49,715 nt of DNA. It comes from Russula earlei. Lineage: Eukaryota > Basidiomycota > Agaricomycetes > Russulales > Russulaceae. Positions within the stretch are counted from its first letter, which is position 1. Every line of letters begins with the position of its first letter. Shown one piece after another: positions 11,447 through 22,689 of the stretch. The notes beneath the pieces are model-generated. The model was not told the origin of the DNA, did not search any database, and saw nothing but the letters and a program-made list of their open reading frames with translations. The stretch covers positions 1 to 49,715 of the forward strand of contig JAGFNK010000395.1 in assembly GCA_025769875.1 (NCBI GenBank). The letters are read 5' to 3'. The position numbers and the translations under genes are program-made.

Positions 11447-13446
11447 ATGTCTCGCTTTGTGCGCGCGTCGAAATATCGGTGAGATTCGCTGTTGTCTGCC
11501 CATGATCGCCCCTTGATCCCTCCTGGCAGACATGTCTTTGGCCAGCCAGCCAAGAAAGAGCACGGGATCGACAACCTCAAGGTGACCAGCAGTGCTTGGG
11601 ATACGAACGTCATCTCTGCCTCTGGAGTGCGTGCCCCTCCGATCTCGCAACAGAGTTCATCCTCATCCCGTGCAGAAATACATCAGCGTGAACTGGAATG
11701 CCTCGGGCGGCGGCGCGTTCGCCATCCTCCCAGCGCCATCCCCCTTCTCCGGTGCACCGGGCATCCCCTACAAGCTCCCCGACGTCGTCCCATTAGCGCG
11801 GAGCCACACGGCGCCGGTGCTGGACACCGACTGGTCCCCGCACTCCGACACGATCGTCGCGTCCGGCGGCGAGGACGGCAACGTGCTCATCTGGCAGGTC
11901 GACCCCGCCGTGTTCGAAGGCTGGAGCGCGGACGGCTGGGTGCCGGTGGACTTTTCGCCCGTGCTGCGCATCGGCGCGTCGCAGCGCAAGGTCGGCCAGG
12001 TGCTCTGGCACCCGGCCGCGCAACACGTCCTCGCGAGCGCCGTCGGCGACCACACGGTGAAGCTGTGGGACCTCGGCGCGCCCGAGTCCCCCCGCGCCGT
12101 GCTCGCGGGCCACGCGGACACCATCCAGAGCCTCGCGTTCAACCCGACCGGCCAGCTCCTCGCCACGACGTGCCGAGATCGCAAGCTGCGCGTGTTCGAC
12201 CCCCGCACCGGCGGCGAACCCGTTCGCGTCGGCGAGGGCCACGGCGGCATCAAGGGCGCGCGCGTGGTCTGGATGGGCGACCGCGACCGCATCGCTACGA
12301 CCGGGTTCAGCCGGATGAGCGATCGACAGGTCGGCGTGTGGGAGACCGGCGCGCTGAAGAACCTCAAGACGCTCATGCTGGATCAGTCCGCCGGCGTCGT
12401 GATGCCATTCTGGAGCGACAATAATATCCTCTTCCTCGGTGAGCCCTCCGATACGTTCCCCACCCCACCCCCGCCCTTCTTCGCTTCGACGAGTACTGCT
12501 TCTAAGCGTGCCTCCTCCCACACGTTCTCTCGACAGCTGGAAAGGGCGATGGAAATATCCGGTACTATGAATACGAAAGCGATAACCTGTACGGGTTGGA
12601 CGAACACAAGTCCAGTGACCCGCAGCGCGGGATATGTTTCATCCCGCGACGCGCCGTCAACCCGTCGGAATGCGAGATCGCACGCGCGTACAAGCTCACC
12701 ACGAATGCCATCGAGCCCATCGCATTCATCGTCCCGCGCAAGGTATGAGTCCCTTCCCCCCCCCCCCCCCCCATCCAATATAATCCCGAGATCACCGACA
12801 GCATCGACTGACCCACGCATCGCACCAGTCCGACTCGTTCCAATCCGACATCTTCCCACCTGCTCCCTCAATCGAGCCCTCGCTCACCTCGGGCGAGTTT
12901 TTCTCTGGCAGAGAGGTATCTCTCAAGTTCGTCTCCCTCGAAACGGGCGCGGTCTCCACCTCCGCCCCCTCTTCGGCCACGGTGCCCACACGCTCCGCGA
13001 CGGCGCCCGAGCCCCAACCCGCCCAGGCACCGTCTTTATCACCCGTGGTGGCTCCACCGATCACCAAAGTCGCGAGCGAGCCGCCGCTGCCCATCTCCAC
13101 CTCCGCCTCGGCGCCTCCATCGGCCTACGCGCCAACGCCCGTATCGCCAGCCGACGTGCAGATTCCGCCCTCGCGCTCGGCATCCACTTATGTCCCAGAC
13201 GTGCGTGTCCCTTCTTCCCCTGTCGTGCCTTCGTCGATATCGACTGGGAACTGAATCGAAAAACCGGGCACAACATGGCCCACATAGGACGGCAAAGCTT
13301 CCGCCGCCGTCGCTTTGCAGGAGGAAAATAACCATCTCGCCGCCGAGCTGCGGGAAGCGCAAGCGAAGATTAGACACCTCGAACTGCAGGTGGAGAGTCT
13401 CAAGGCAAATGCGCGCAAGGCGGCCAAGGCGCTGCTCGACAATTAG
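11447..13446 (+). CDS. CRN1: Coronin (WD40 actin-binding protein)
   Basis: Six exons (11447-11478, 11530-11626, 11676-12438, 12537-12742, 12829-13200, 13288-13446), all GT-AG, in frame, 542 aa. It begins MSRFVRASKYRHVFG, the basic N-terminal coronin signature, followed by VNWNASGGGAFA and WD40 blades with VLDTDWSPH, VKLWDL, IQSLAFNPTG and FWSDNN. After the propeller comes a coronin-type extension (FIPRRAVNP, EIARAYKLT, PIAFIVPRK), a Pro/Ser linker, and a C-terminal coiled coil of about 50 residues (ALQEENNHLAAELREAQ onward). In fungi coronin binds F-actin and regulates Arp2/3 at cortical patches; the coiled coil mediates oligomerisation. Codon use is strongly GC-rich in exon 3. Intron 4 carries a 17-C run. 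Confidence 0.96.
12756..12772 (+). repeat. Homopolymer run of 17 C in a coronin intron
   Basis: Seventeen consecutive C lie in the intron between coronin exons 4 and 5 (12743-12828), upstream of the splice acceptor. The true length may be uncertain because such runs are hard to sequence. Confidence 0.85.
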
Positions 13447-13916
13447 TAGTTAGACACCTCCCTTCATCTTGCATGGAAGGGGAGGAAATGGTGAGGTGAT
13501 GGCGGTCGTTAGTGTATCAAGGAGGGAAGGAAGGAGGAATACTTTTCATGTTTTTTTTTTGTCCGAGGGTCAGCGAGATACTAATCCATTCATTTTCTTT
13601 CGGTCTACTGCCGGCTCGAAACATAAACTGGCCTTAGTGAGATGCTTTGTCACCAGAAGCTGGCACGGTTTCTGAGAGTCGATGAAAGACCGCCGGGGGA
13701 TGAAAAGGTCACAAGTCGGACGGCTTGCCACGGTAGTCGTCTCCGATCCTGAGATTCTCAAGGCATTCCATTGAGATATGGCAGCGCGCTGAAAACAATG
13801 GCATTGGTCGCTTGTAACCACAACGATACATGCTCAGACATTCTTTCTCTTCTCGGACGTACTCCACAACAACACGTAACTTTTAACAGACTCGGTTCTG
13901 TCAATTCACACTTTCG
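13447..13916. other. Intergenic between coronin and the AKR gene (convergent ends)
   Basis: The two flanking genes end toward each other here. A T10 run near 13551-13560 and AT-rich patches fit 3' UTR and polyadenylation regions. No ORF or RNA gene is supported. Confidence 0.5.
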
Positions 13917-15385
13917 CTACTTCTCTGGAGTGATCGGTTGCTGAAGGGGCACACGATCAGGATGCCCATTTAATTTCAGCATCTGGTTATCGTATGAAGC
14001 CGTCACCCTAGTTGACGTCAATGGGCGCGACAAAAAAGAAAGTACATCAGAAGGGCACTCACGATCAACCTGTTCGGGAAGCCCGGCTGGAACGGCGCTG
14101 CATTCTCGATACGCTGCACCTGTTCGGCGGTCAGAGAGATATCTAGCGCCTTGATATTTTCATGAAGCTGTTCGGGTTTCCGGCCGCCGATGATGGGGAA
14201 CACGTAAGGAAGTTTGTGTAGATGATACGCAATAGCAACTATGCGGCGTTCAGCTAGCTCTGCTACTGAAATCGTGACATGTACATACCTGCCGTGATCC
14301 CCTCGCTACCGACCTCCTTTGCGATCTCCTCGAGAACATCGCACACCTTTTTCTGTTCAGGTGTGCGCTCCCAGTCTGGACTGAAGACTGTGCGCCCCTT
14401 CTCACCAGACTCCTTGCGGCGGGCCTCCTCGGCATTGGAACGGATCTTCCCGCCCGCAAGGACACCCCAAGGGGCAAGCGCGAGACCCTCTGAACGCGCC
14501 ATCGGGATAATATCCCGCTCGAATGAGCGCTCGAAGATAGACCATTCACCCTGGTAGACACTGAACGGTGTTTTTCCGTGGTCTTTGGCATACTGATTTG
14601 CCTTGGAAACAACCCACGCAGGAGTATCCGATATGCCCTGGAAGGAAAAGGTTGGACAATGAAGAAGCGAGGGACTAAACGACGCACGAGATAGAGGACT
14701 TTTCCTTGAATGACGAGGGTGTGCAATGAATCCACGACCTCCTCGACTGAAGTGGCATAGTCCCACCAGTGCAGGTAAAGGATGTCAATATAAGAAGTGC
14801 GCAGCTTTTTGAGGGAGGCTTCGACGGAGACACGAAGAGATTTGGAGTTGTTCCCGGCATAGTTAATCTTGTGAGCGATTTGGTCTTGACCTCGTTTGAA
14901 GCCGGTGGTATACTGAGACAGGGGTCAGAGAGGTGGCCAAGTAGAATGGAAAAGGCAAGCAGCACCTTTGTTGCGATGATGATCTGGTCGCGTATGCCAC
15001 GGGTTTCAGCCCACTCGCCGATAAAGGCCTCGGAAGTTTCATCCTGGCTGGTTGTGTGGCGATCAGGTGATTTGAGGGGACACAGAAGTAGGGCATGAAC
15101 CTCACTAATTGTTCGCAGTGTCGATGATATTTCCCTGGAGGAAGGATCAGAAGAAACTACGCCCAAAATAAAAGGAGAACGTACGCCGGCGTCAAAATAG
15201 GCGTCGAGGAGCTTGAATGAGCTTTCCTTATCCATCGACCCCATTCCGAGGTCTTGCCACTTATCGCCGATGCTCATGGCACCGAGCTGTATGGGGGATA
15301 CACGGACACCAGCGAGGGGTGAGAGCACACGATAGCGCCCAAGCCTTGTAGGGGGGAGAGGAGGGGCATCCCATATGGAAGGCAT
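13917..15385 (-). CDS. Aryl-alcohol dehydrogenase-type aldo/keto reductase
   Basis: Exons at 15185-15385, 15106-15134, 14966-15047, 14688-14912, 14289-14637 and 14063-14238 join in frame through five 50-58 nt introns, plus a last exon ending at 13917. The product resembles the AAD/norsolorinic-acid-reductase group of NADPH-dependent aldo/keto reductases. It has GAMSIGD near the start, DTANNYQDE with catalytic Asp and Tyr, Lys in IIIATK, His in LYLHWWD, and the NADP-binding GGRKPEQLHENI near the end. Such enzymes interconvert aromatic aldehydes and alcohols and are frequent in wood-decay fungi. The last intron is uncertain: the GTGAGT donor with the only nearby AG gives a stop after six codons, while a frame reading DNQMLKLNGHPDRVPLQQPI, AKR-like in character, needs either a GTTGAT donor or one lost G. 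A decayed fragment of a second copy lies at 49598-49715. Confidence 0.88.
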
Positions 15386-15549
15386 CTGAAGAGGGGAGTG
15401 GGGTGAGTGGGAAACCAAGTTGTGGTTGTTCTCATTTATAACACGGAGACTCACGGACGGAGATGAGAGTGGGTGCATATATGCTGCTTCTATCACATGC
15501 CCAGTGAGATCATAACCAACAACAGTCAGCAGCTTTCGGTCCCTCCTTT
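15386..15549. promoter_or_regulatory. 164-bp divergent promoter (AKR / IBtk-like)
   Basis: The two genes diverge from this spacer. No TATA box or clear operator is visible. The short distance suggests shared regulation, but this is inference. Confidence 0.4.
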
Positions 15550-18500
15550 ATGACCTCGCTCCATGCGTTTTTCCACAACCGCGACCAGGCTGCATTTCAG
15601 CGGCACCTGCAAACAGCCCTTCCGATACATGTCAACGCTCGGGATTTCTTGGGTCGCACCGTGCTCCATCTCGCCTCCACTTCCACTGCTCGCGCCGCAA
15701 CAGAGTATGTGCGCCTCCTTCTCGCTCACCCCTGCCGTCAACGTCAACTTGCAAGACACGGAAAGCCACTGGACGGCCCTCCATCGTGCTCTGTATCATG
15801 GAAATATCACTGCTGCGTATGCCATTCATTCCGTCATCTTCCCGTGCGAAAATTCCAGCTGACGACTTCCCCAGCATCCTTCTCTTGAAGAGAAGCGAGA
15901 TTGATACATCTTTGAAGGACTTTGAGGGGTATCGTGCCTTTGATGTCTACAACACCACCGTGGAGGACACCATGCCAAACAAGCGTGCATCTCGCCGTGG
16001 CCTCGAACTCTATACTTGGGGAACGAATAGGTCCGTGTAGCTTCGCTTTCCCCTTCTCAAACTCACCATTCATCCTAGGAATGCGTCCCTTGGCCATGGT
16101 GACACCAATGACCGATCCAACCCCGAACAAGTTGTCTTGATGCATCGTGACGTTTCTCAAGATGACCGAAGGGCTCAAGAAAATATATACTTCAAGCTCC
16201 AACCTGCCCGAGTTCGGGATGCTCAGATGTCAAGGCTACATACCGGTATGAGAATTCTTCCCCACCCTAGGAGACTCCAGCCATAACCTCTGCTATCACT
16301 ATCCTTCTCATTAATTTTTCCAACAGTGGTACTTACTGATGAGTTGCATGGCAACATCCGTGCATGTGGCTTTGCTAGCTCTGGACGGCACGTCTCCCTT
16401 CGTACTCTGCTTTACTGGTGATTATATCCACTGTTCGCATAGACTTGGTTCTGGCGGAGGACAACACACGCAACCCTCATTCTTACCGACGATCAATTCT
16501 GAGAGCTTATTTACCGCCATCGCTCTGGGCCAGGATCACACGCTTGCCCTTACATCTGACGGCACCGTTTTCTCGTGGGGTCTTAGTCAATTCTTCCAGC
16601 TGGGGTACGAGGTACCCCCACCTCATGTACAATCCTCCCCGCGTGCCATCGCCGGGCCATTAAGGCGCGAGCGAGTCAGGGGTATAGCTGCGTGTAAGAG
16701 TGCAAGCGCATGTTGGACGGATACTGAGTTATACACCTGGGGAAAGAATAACGGACAGCTTGGACATGACAAGAGTGCAATTCCGATTCAACCCGTCCCA
16801 AGGATAGTCACTAAAATTACGAAACCAATCATCTTTGTTGTTCTCAACGTGCGTTTGCAATGCCGCGTAAAATGTCACTTTAACCCCCCGGTTCAGGATA
16901 CGGCTATGGCTTGTCTCCTTGCCACGCATGATGTCATTCTTCTCTTTAACGACATGCAGTCTCGTATAATTTTTCCCACCACAGCACGTCTTTCTTCAGA
17001 ATTTTTGGCCTATCGACCACTCCAATCGGCCCGAGCCACTACTACTGTACAGATCGCATGCAACGAGAGCGCCTTTGCTGCTGTCTCTTCCGATGGCGAG
17101 GTTTCTATTTTCAATACCCCCACTCCCACCCTTCCCGGAGAACGCCCCCGTCCCATACAACCACAGCGCATTTGGGTTCTCCGAAAGCAGTGGAGTGCCG
17201 TACGCGTGCGGCTCCGATCCTGCATTCTTCTCCTAAACGCTGAGGAATTATTCATAGGATGCAGCCCTTGGAAGTGACGGCTCGCTTATCATATGCACCC
17301 AGTCGGGGCATGTTTTTGTGCGCTCACGCAGTGGTAGTTCCAAGGCACCGCGCTTCGTACGTGTCACTGGATTGCAACGTGTTATCGCCGTGCGCACCAG
17401 CGACACAGGGGCTCTGGCTGCCCTGCGGGAACCTTATCTGCCGCTAGATATCACGCCAGTCGGGAATAACCTTGCAGAGGACGTGTCCCGTCTGCGGCCC
17501 TACTTCTCCTTCACACGCCCGGAGCACGATGGCATACGCATTGAGCCAAAGTTGGGTTGTTCGCTACCTGCCGGAGCCAACATACTGCCCGGTGTCACCG
17601 CGGGTGAGGAAGAAGAAGAAGACTTTGAGGAGGGATTCGTCGCACGTGATGCGCAGGAAGTTCTGCGTCTCTTTGATGTTCTCACCCAGGATCGGATAGC
17701 ACGACGTCGGCCTGATACACACGGACAGGGACTATTCTCGAGTAAATCTTCCTACGGCGCAGATCTCATGCTTCGCATTCAAAGCTCGACTGAACTTCCT
17801 GCGCACAGGGTCGTGCTCTCTGCCCGTTGTGCTGTTCTTGCACGGATACTTGGAGGTTTGGGTAGTCTCCACGATCGAGAGTCTGGTGTTTCTTTAAAGC
17901 TCCTCCCATCGCTAGCCCAGGGAAGCTGTGCAGGCCCCTCACAAACACTCACTGAGACACCTCGCCTTGCCATCACGGGCGTGCACGCCTTTTCCGTTCT
18001 CGTATTGTTGCATTATCTATATACGGACGTGCTGCTGGCCATCAGTGACCCGCGGCTGACACGTCTCACAAAGGACGTGTGGGCACACGGCCGACTGCAA
18101 CCCGCTCAGGCTGTGCGCGAACTGCAAACGCTCTCACGCGTTCTTCATCTCGAGGTCCTCGCTGATGCTCTGCATGGGGCGGTGCGGCGTGTGCCATCTC
18201 CGTTGTTGAATGCCCACTTTGGTGCCATTTTTGACGCGCCCATGTCAGTATCTCCCCCGGATGTTATGTTACGCCTTGCGGATCGCGAGTTGTGGAGCCA
18301 CTCTTTTGTCTTACGTGCGCGCTCCCAATTTTTTGAAAGTTTCTTCGCAGACGAGGAGTGGACGAGGGATCGGTGGGAGAGTGACGGTACTTTGCGTGTT
18401 GATCTATGCCATTTAGAATGGCGCTCTATGCAGTATGTACTCCGGTTTATGTGTTGCGGAGAGGAGGCCGAAATGTTCGAAAGACTGGGTATGTGGGTCG

Positions 18501-20312
18501 TTTACTCGATAATCTCAATGAGTTAAAAAATTTCGAGCAGACTTTTGTGATTCCGCCGATGAGCTACTGTCCCTGTTGTTCGATGTCATGTTTGCGGCGG
18601 TAAGCCCCACATTGATCCCTTCTTCATCTCTCATCCTTTGTTCAATTCTATAGAACGAATTGCTTCTTGATCGATTGCTCCTAATTTGCTCGTCAATCGT
18701 AGTCAAATATATTACAATCAACAATATCTCATCCGTCTACATGGAAGCAGCGTCCCTACATTGCCCACCGCTGATGGATAGTTTGCATCAGTACATGTCT
18801 GTCAATATGGAAACTTTGCTTCGAGGCGCGGCTACTTGACGACTTGTCTCCTCGTCTTGTCCAGCACCTTGCAAGCGCCGTGCAAGGGCACCAGGCTGCC
18901 AAGTCGCCATTCTCCCGCATACAGTTACCCATCAACCTCGCAGCCTCCGTCCTCGAACATCACGAGTGGCTCGCAGCGCAAGACATCCCTTGTCCAATAG
19001 TCCATTCACAGCCGAAAGTGCAGCCAAAACCATCCCCAAAGGCCACTCAGAAACCGCCCCAGTTCACATCCTCGAAGAGCAAGCAGACCCTTACCCCTAC
19101 CCCACTTCTCACCAACACGACAGAAGACTTGTTCTGCATGGACGAGGCCCTGGTTACACCCCTGAACCTGGACGCAGGTGCCTCACCCGAGGAACCATGG
19201 GGCGCTACTCCGAAGGCAGGACCATGGAAAGGCCAATCCACTCCCAAGTACGTGCCCGCTCTGGTCCTTACCTTTGATAAGATTAGATTCTGACAGCCGA
19301 GACTCGCAGGGTCGACATGAGGGCTATACTTGCAGAAGCAGAGGAGGCGGCCAGTGGGCGTACACAACAACGCCTCACGGCGAGCTCTTTGACAGCCGTA
19401 CGTAGGCAGGGGTCTAGCGATGGCATGCGCCTTTCGTTCTCGCTTCCGAGGTCACATAATGTGCCGCAATCGATCTCTCCTAGTAATTCAACACACGTGG
19501 CATCCACCTCTGGTTGGAGAGCGTCCCAAAAAACAGTAGAGCGGTCATTGAGTTTGAGCTCTTCTGGGCCCCAGTCGTACGGTGACTGGCCAGGTACAAG
19601 CGCGTACTCCCCCAGGGAACGCGCAGGTGTCCGCATCCCCTGCTGCAACTCAGACTCTTTCTACTCGAACGTTGCAAAAGTCTTCGAGCGGCCAGAGCTC
19701 TCCTGGTTCATCGGCGACTCACCCAGGTCGACCCGGTTTGGGGCCCGTCATCAGCCCGCCCAAGGCCAAGGCGGGTCTGACGGCGACCCGTCATACATCG
19801 TGAGTGCAATTTCTTCTTTGGTGTCGCTACACAGAGGCGACTGACATGAAATCGCTTGTGCACGACGCACTAGCGTGAACCCATGGGTTTTACCACCAGC
19901 CGAACCTATTTCGCGACCGTCTACCAGTGCGCCGATCTCTTTTGCGGAGATACAGCAGCTGCAAAGCAGCAACCAGTCGTCAAACACAGGGACGAAGGAG
20001 CGCCGCTCGTTGCGGGACATACAGACTGAGGAAGCCGAGCTGCAGGCCGAGGCTGAGTTTATGATGTGGTGGACGGCCGAGGAAGAGCGCATTCGGCTCG
20101 AGAACGAGGCCAGCACCGCGTTGCTGACACAGCCGCCGCAAAAGGAGGCTCAATCACAAAAGGAGAACCGCCGTGGCAGCAGGAGGCACAAGAAATATAT
20201 CGTACCCGCGCCCGCGGAAGGCGAATCTGGGCCTCGTCCGAAAGCACCACAGTACGGGGGAGAGAGGAAGTATCATCCGGTGGCCGAGCGACGCCGCCAT
20301 CCCGAACTGTGA
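15550..20312 (+). CDS. IBtk/Btb3-like ankyrin-RCC1-BTB protein
   Basis: Eleven exons: 15550-15816, 15875-16030, 16079-16245, 16327-16387, 16443-16848, 16897-17205, 17258-18488, 18541-18599, 18654-19247, 19310-19799 and 19874-20312, about 1391 aa. Order: ankyrin repeats (GRTVLHLAS; HWTALHRALYHGN), RCC1-type repeats (LYTWGTN; GHGDTND; LGQDHTLALTSDG; YTWGKNNGQLG), two BTB domains (ADLMLRIQ...AHRVVLSARC; PDVMLRLADRELWSHSFVLR), then a Ser/Pro-rich tail ending in a helical SLRDIQTEEAELQAEAEF segment. This is the architecture of vertebrate IBTK and fission yeast Btb3, adaptors that recruit substrates to Cul3 ubiquitin ligases. The model closes exactly only if three single extra bases are discounted: one in a C4 run at 15729-15732, one near 18821, one in a C4 run at 19569-19572. 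They are either assembly errors or real frameshifts. Intron 4 uses a GC donor. The 3' part is duplicated in reverse at 48462-49598. Confidence 0.88.
16388..16442 (+). other. GC-AG intron in the IBtk-like gene
   Basis: The preceding exon ends in phase 2 only if the donor is GCACGT at 16388. Splicing to the AG at 16441-16442 joins SSGR to LGSGGGQHTQ in the RCC1 region. No GT donor in the needed phase gives an open frame. The length, 55 nt, fits its neighbours. Confidence 0.7.
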
Positions 20313-20559
20313 TTAACTTATGATGATATGTTATACGGAACACGCATCCGCCCCCCGTCATCCCTTGCTCGACATCGAAAAGCACTATTTTCGTATGCAT
20401 CTATAGACACAGGGAGGGCAGAGCATCTTGCTGCGATTCCGATTTTGATCTTGATTTTTAGGGCTGGGAGGGATCACGTCGCCTCTCAAGTCGGATAATG
20501 CTCCTCTACTATCCATCTTTGGGTCGCTTTTGCGTTACGACGTGACGCCTGCTTGCAGG
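19422..20559 (+). repeat. Left arm of inverted segmental duplication
   Basis: This stretch (IBtk exon 10 to the 3' stump of the small gene) is alignable end to end with the reverse complement of 48462-49598, with scattered substitutions and small indels. Similarity stops abruptly at 20559, after the shared GCCTGCTTGCAGG. Confidence 0.88.
20474..20559 (-). pseudogene. 3' stump of the small gene intact at 48256-48537
   Basis: The minus strand keeps the last 30 or so codons of the small gene, recognisable by KRPKRWIEEHHP-like coding (here KATQRWIVEEHYPT with indels). The N-terminal two thirds are missing. Its tail-to-tail position against IBtk shows the ancestral arrangement. Confidence 0.75.
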
Positions 20560-21475
20560 CGAGGTGGAAAACAAGTGAGTGCGGCCAGTGGCGTGCGTGG
20601 CAAGGACCATTGTATGGACCATGTGCCACAAGCTTTGGCCTTGAAACAACAACAGTATTGGGGATCAGGGTGCAACACTGGTTGGGAAATCAACTTATGT
20701 GAATGACAACAGTGTAATATTTTGAATAACAAAGTTTATTTAGGCCCCTTTTACCAACCAAGAATTCTTGAATCTTGAACTTGAACTTAGATTTGGGGAT
20801 TTTCTGGGAGTGATGGAGTGATGTAAGTGATATGATGTATATAATAAATTAATGGATTTTTTTTTCTGTTGTGATTTGCATATTCACATATATGGGGTTA
20901 CACATGATGTGTCAGCATCAAACTTGGAGTCAAGCTCAACATCTGGGTGCTTGCAGCCCCATTTGCACCAGAGCTGCACATACAAAAGTTGCACAAAGCA
21001 GGTGCACCTACACATCAGTGACACATTCACATTTTCTGCTTTAGTGACATGCTTGCCATACTGTACACCACTGGGAACTTGGCAGTTCACTACCATCTTG
21101 GTGATTTCATTTTTCCCTGTATCTGCTCAAACAACTCTATTCAAAACTTTGTAGTTATACTATTGAGTACCATTAATGTCATTCTAGCAAAGAAAAATTG
21201 CAGTCCATTGAGTGGTTCTTGAGTAATGTTTTGGCCTGGGGGTCATGCCTGCATCACACCTGCATCACACCGCTGTCATGGCAGAGGGTGGAGTTTGATT
21301 CCAGCTGGGTGATCACATCACTGACAGTATGCTGACTCGGAGGCCTCTGAGGATCTGGGTACTCTCTCAATGCCATGTTACAGGCAGTCCAGTCAGCCAG
21401 CACAAGACCATACATATGAGCAGCAGCTACAGGCAGCATTGAGTGGCCACCACAATGGGATCTATCAATCATTTA

Positions 21476-22029
21476 GGCCCCTTTTACCAACTGAGAATTC
21501 TTGAATCTTGAACTTGAACTTGGATTTCAGGATTTTCTGGGAGTGATGGGAATGACAGGTGTGATGTAAGTGACATAATAAACTAATATGAGTCTATTTC
21601 AAATATGAGTTATTTTTTGGTGTGATTTGCTGGGTTTACATGTGATATGTAAAATATTTTTTCTAACCCTTCCTTCCACTCCTTCCAAGTGGGGTATTGC
21701 AAGCATGTCATTAAGGCAGAATATGTGTCACCAATGTGTGGGTGCACATCTTTGTGCAAATTTTGTATGTGCAGCTCTGGTGAAAATGGGGCTGCAAGCA
21801 CCCAGATGTTGAGCTTGAGTCGGTCTGCTTGACTCCAAGTTTGACGCTGACACATCATGTGTAACCCCATATATGTGAATATGCAAATGACAACAGAAAA
21901 AAATGCATATTAATTTATTACATACATCATATCCCTTACATCACTCCTGTCACTCCTGTCACCCCCGGAAAATCCTGAAATCCAAGTTTGAGTTCAAGAT
22001 TCAAGAATTCTTGGTTGGTAAAAGGGGCC
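21476..22029 (-). mobile_element. 554-bp MITE, inverted internal-deletion copy of the pogo-like element
   Basis: It has the same GGCCCCTTTTACCAAC termini and TTA on both sides (21473-21475, 22030-22032). Its left half matches the reverse complement of the parent's right end (about 25270-25493) and its right half the reverse complement of the parent's left end (20743-21110). It is therefore the parent with its middle deleted, inserted back to front inside another copy. Confidence 0.85.
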
Positions 22030-22094
22030 TTACTTGCACAGCACTGGCCCATGATGTCAGTGCATTCCATACATGGCCAATAAGTTGAAATCTT

Positions 22095-22680
22095 ATGCTT
22101 TCCAAGGTTTCATGCCAGACACTACAAGATAGAGCTTCTGGGAAACATAAGTCATGTCAGGAAGCTCACCAGGATGGCAAGCTTCTCAAGCTGGCCCAGG
22201 AAAAGGCATTGCTAGATTGGTGTGACCAGCTGTCCGCAGAGGCAATGCCTCTGGATCAAAAGGCACTGCAGGCTCATGCTCTGGACCTATCTAGCCACTA
22301 CCCTGGAATAAACTGGCATTATCGGTTCATTAAATGCAACTCCAGTCTGACTTTCTTGAAAGCAAGTGGGTTGGATCTGAAGTGTGCGAAAAACTTTAAT
22401 AGGACAGTAGTCCATGAATACTTTGTAAAACTCCAGGAACTGATGGACACTTATAACAGGATACCACCAGAACATCAATGGAATATGGATGAGAAGGGAA
22501 TCCAGATGAGAGGGAGCCATAAAAATAATGGAAAAAGTATCTATTCATGAAAGACCAGAAGCAGCAATATTGCATTAAGAGCAACAGTCTGGAGCTTGTC
22601 TCCATCATTGAATGCATTTCGGCAGCAGGATCAAGATCACACATTATAATGTTATCCATGAATACATGGTTATTCATAAA
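22095..22680 (+). pseudogene. Pogo-like transposase, N-terminal part
   Basis: A CENP-B-type DNA-binding region is readable (LLDWCDQLS; HALDLSSHYPGINWHYRFI), followed by the start of the DDE_1 catalytic domain: IPPEHQWNMDEKGIQMRG, with the first catalytic Asp in NMDE. After a stop near 22550 the frame carries on as YCIKSNSLELVSIIECISAAGS, another DDE_1 signature. It breaks at about 22690. Confidence 0.82.
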
Positions 22681-22689
22681 GTTGTCACC

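Noticed and set aside
11768..12521. Long minus-strand ORFs of about 200-240 codons
   Set aside because: Antisense shadows of coronin exon 3, whose strong third-position GC keeps opposite frames open.
18489..18540. C-terminal end of the IBtk-like gene at a stop near 18524
   Set aside because: The stop lies in a 52-nt GT-AG intron; splicing continues the BTB region in frame.
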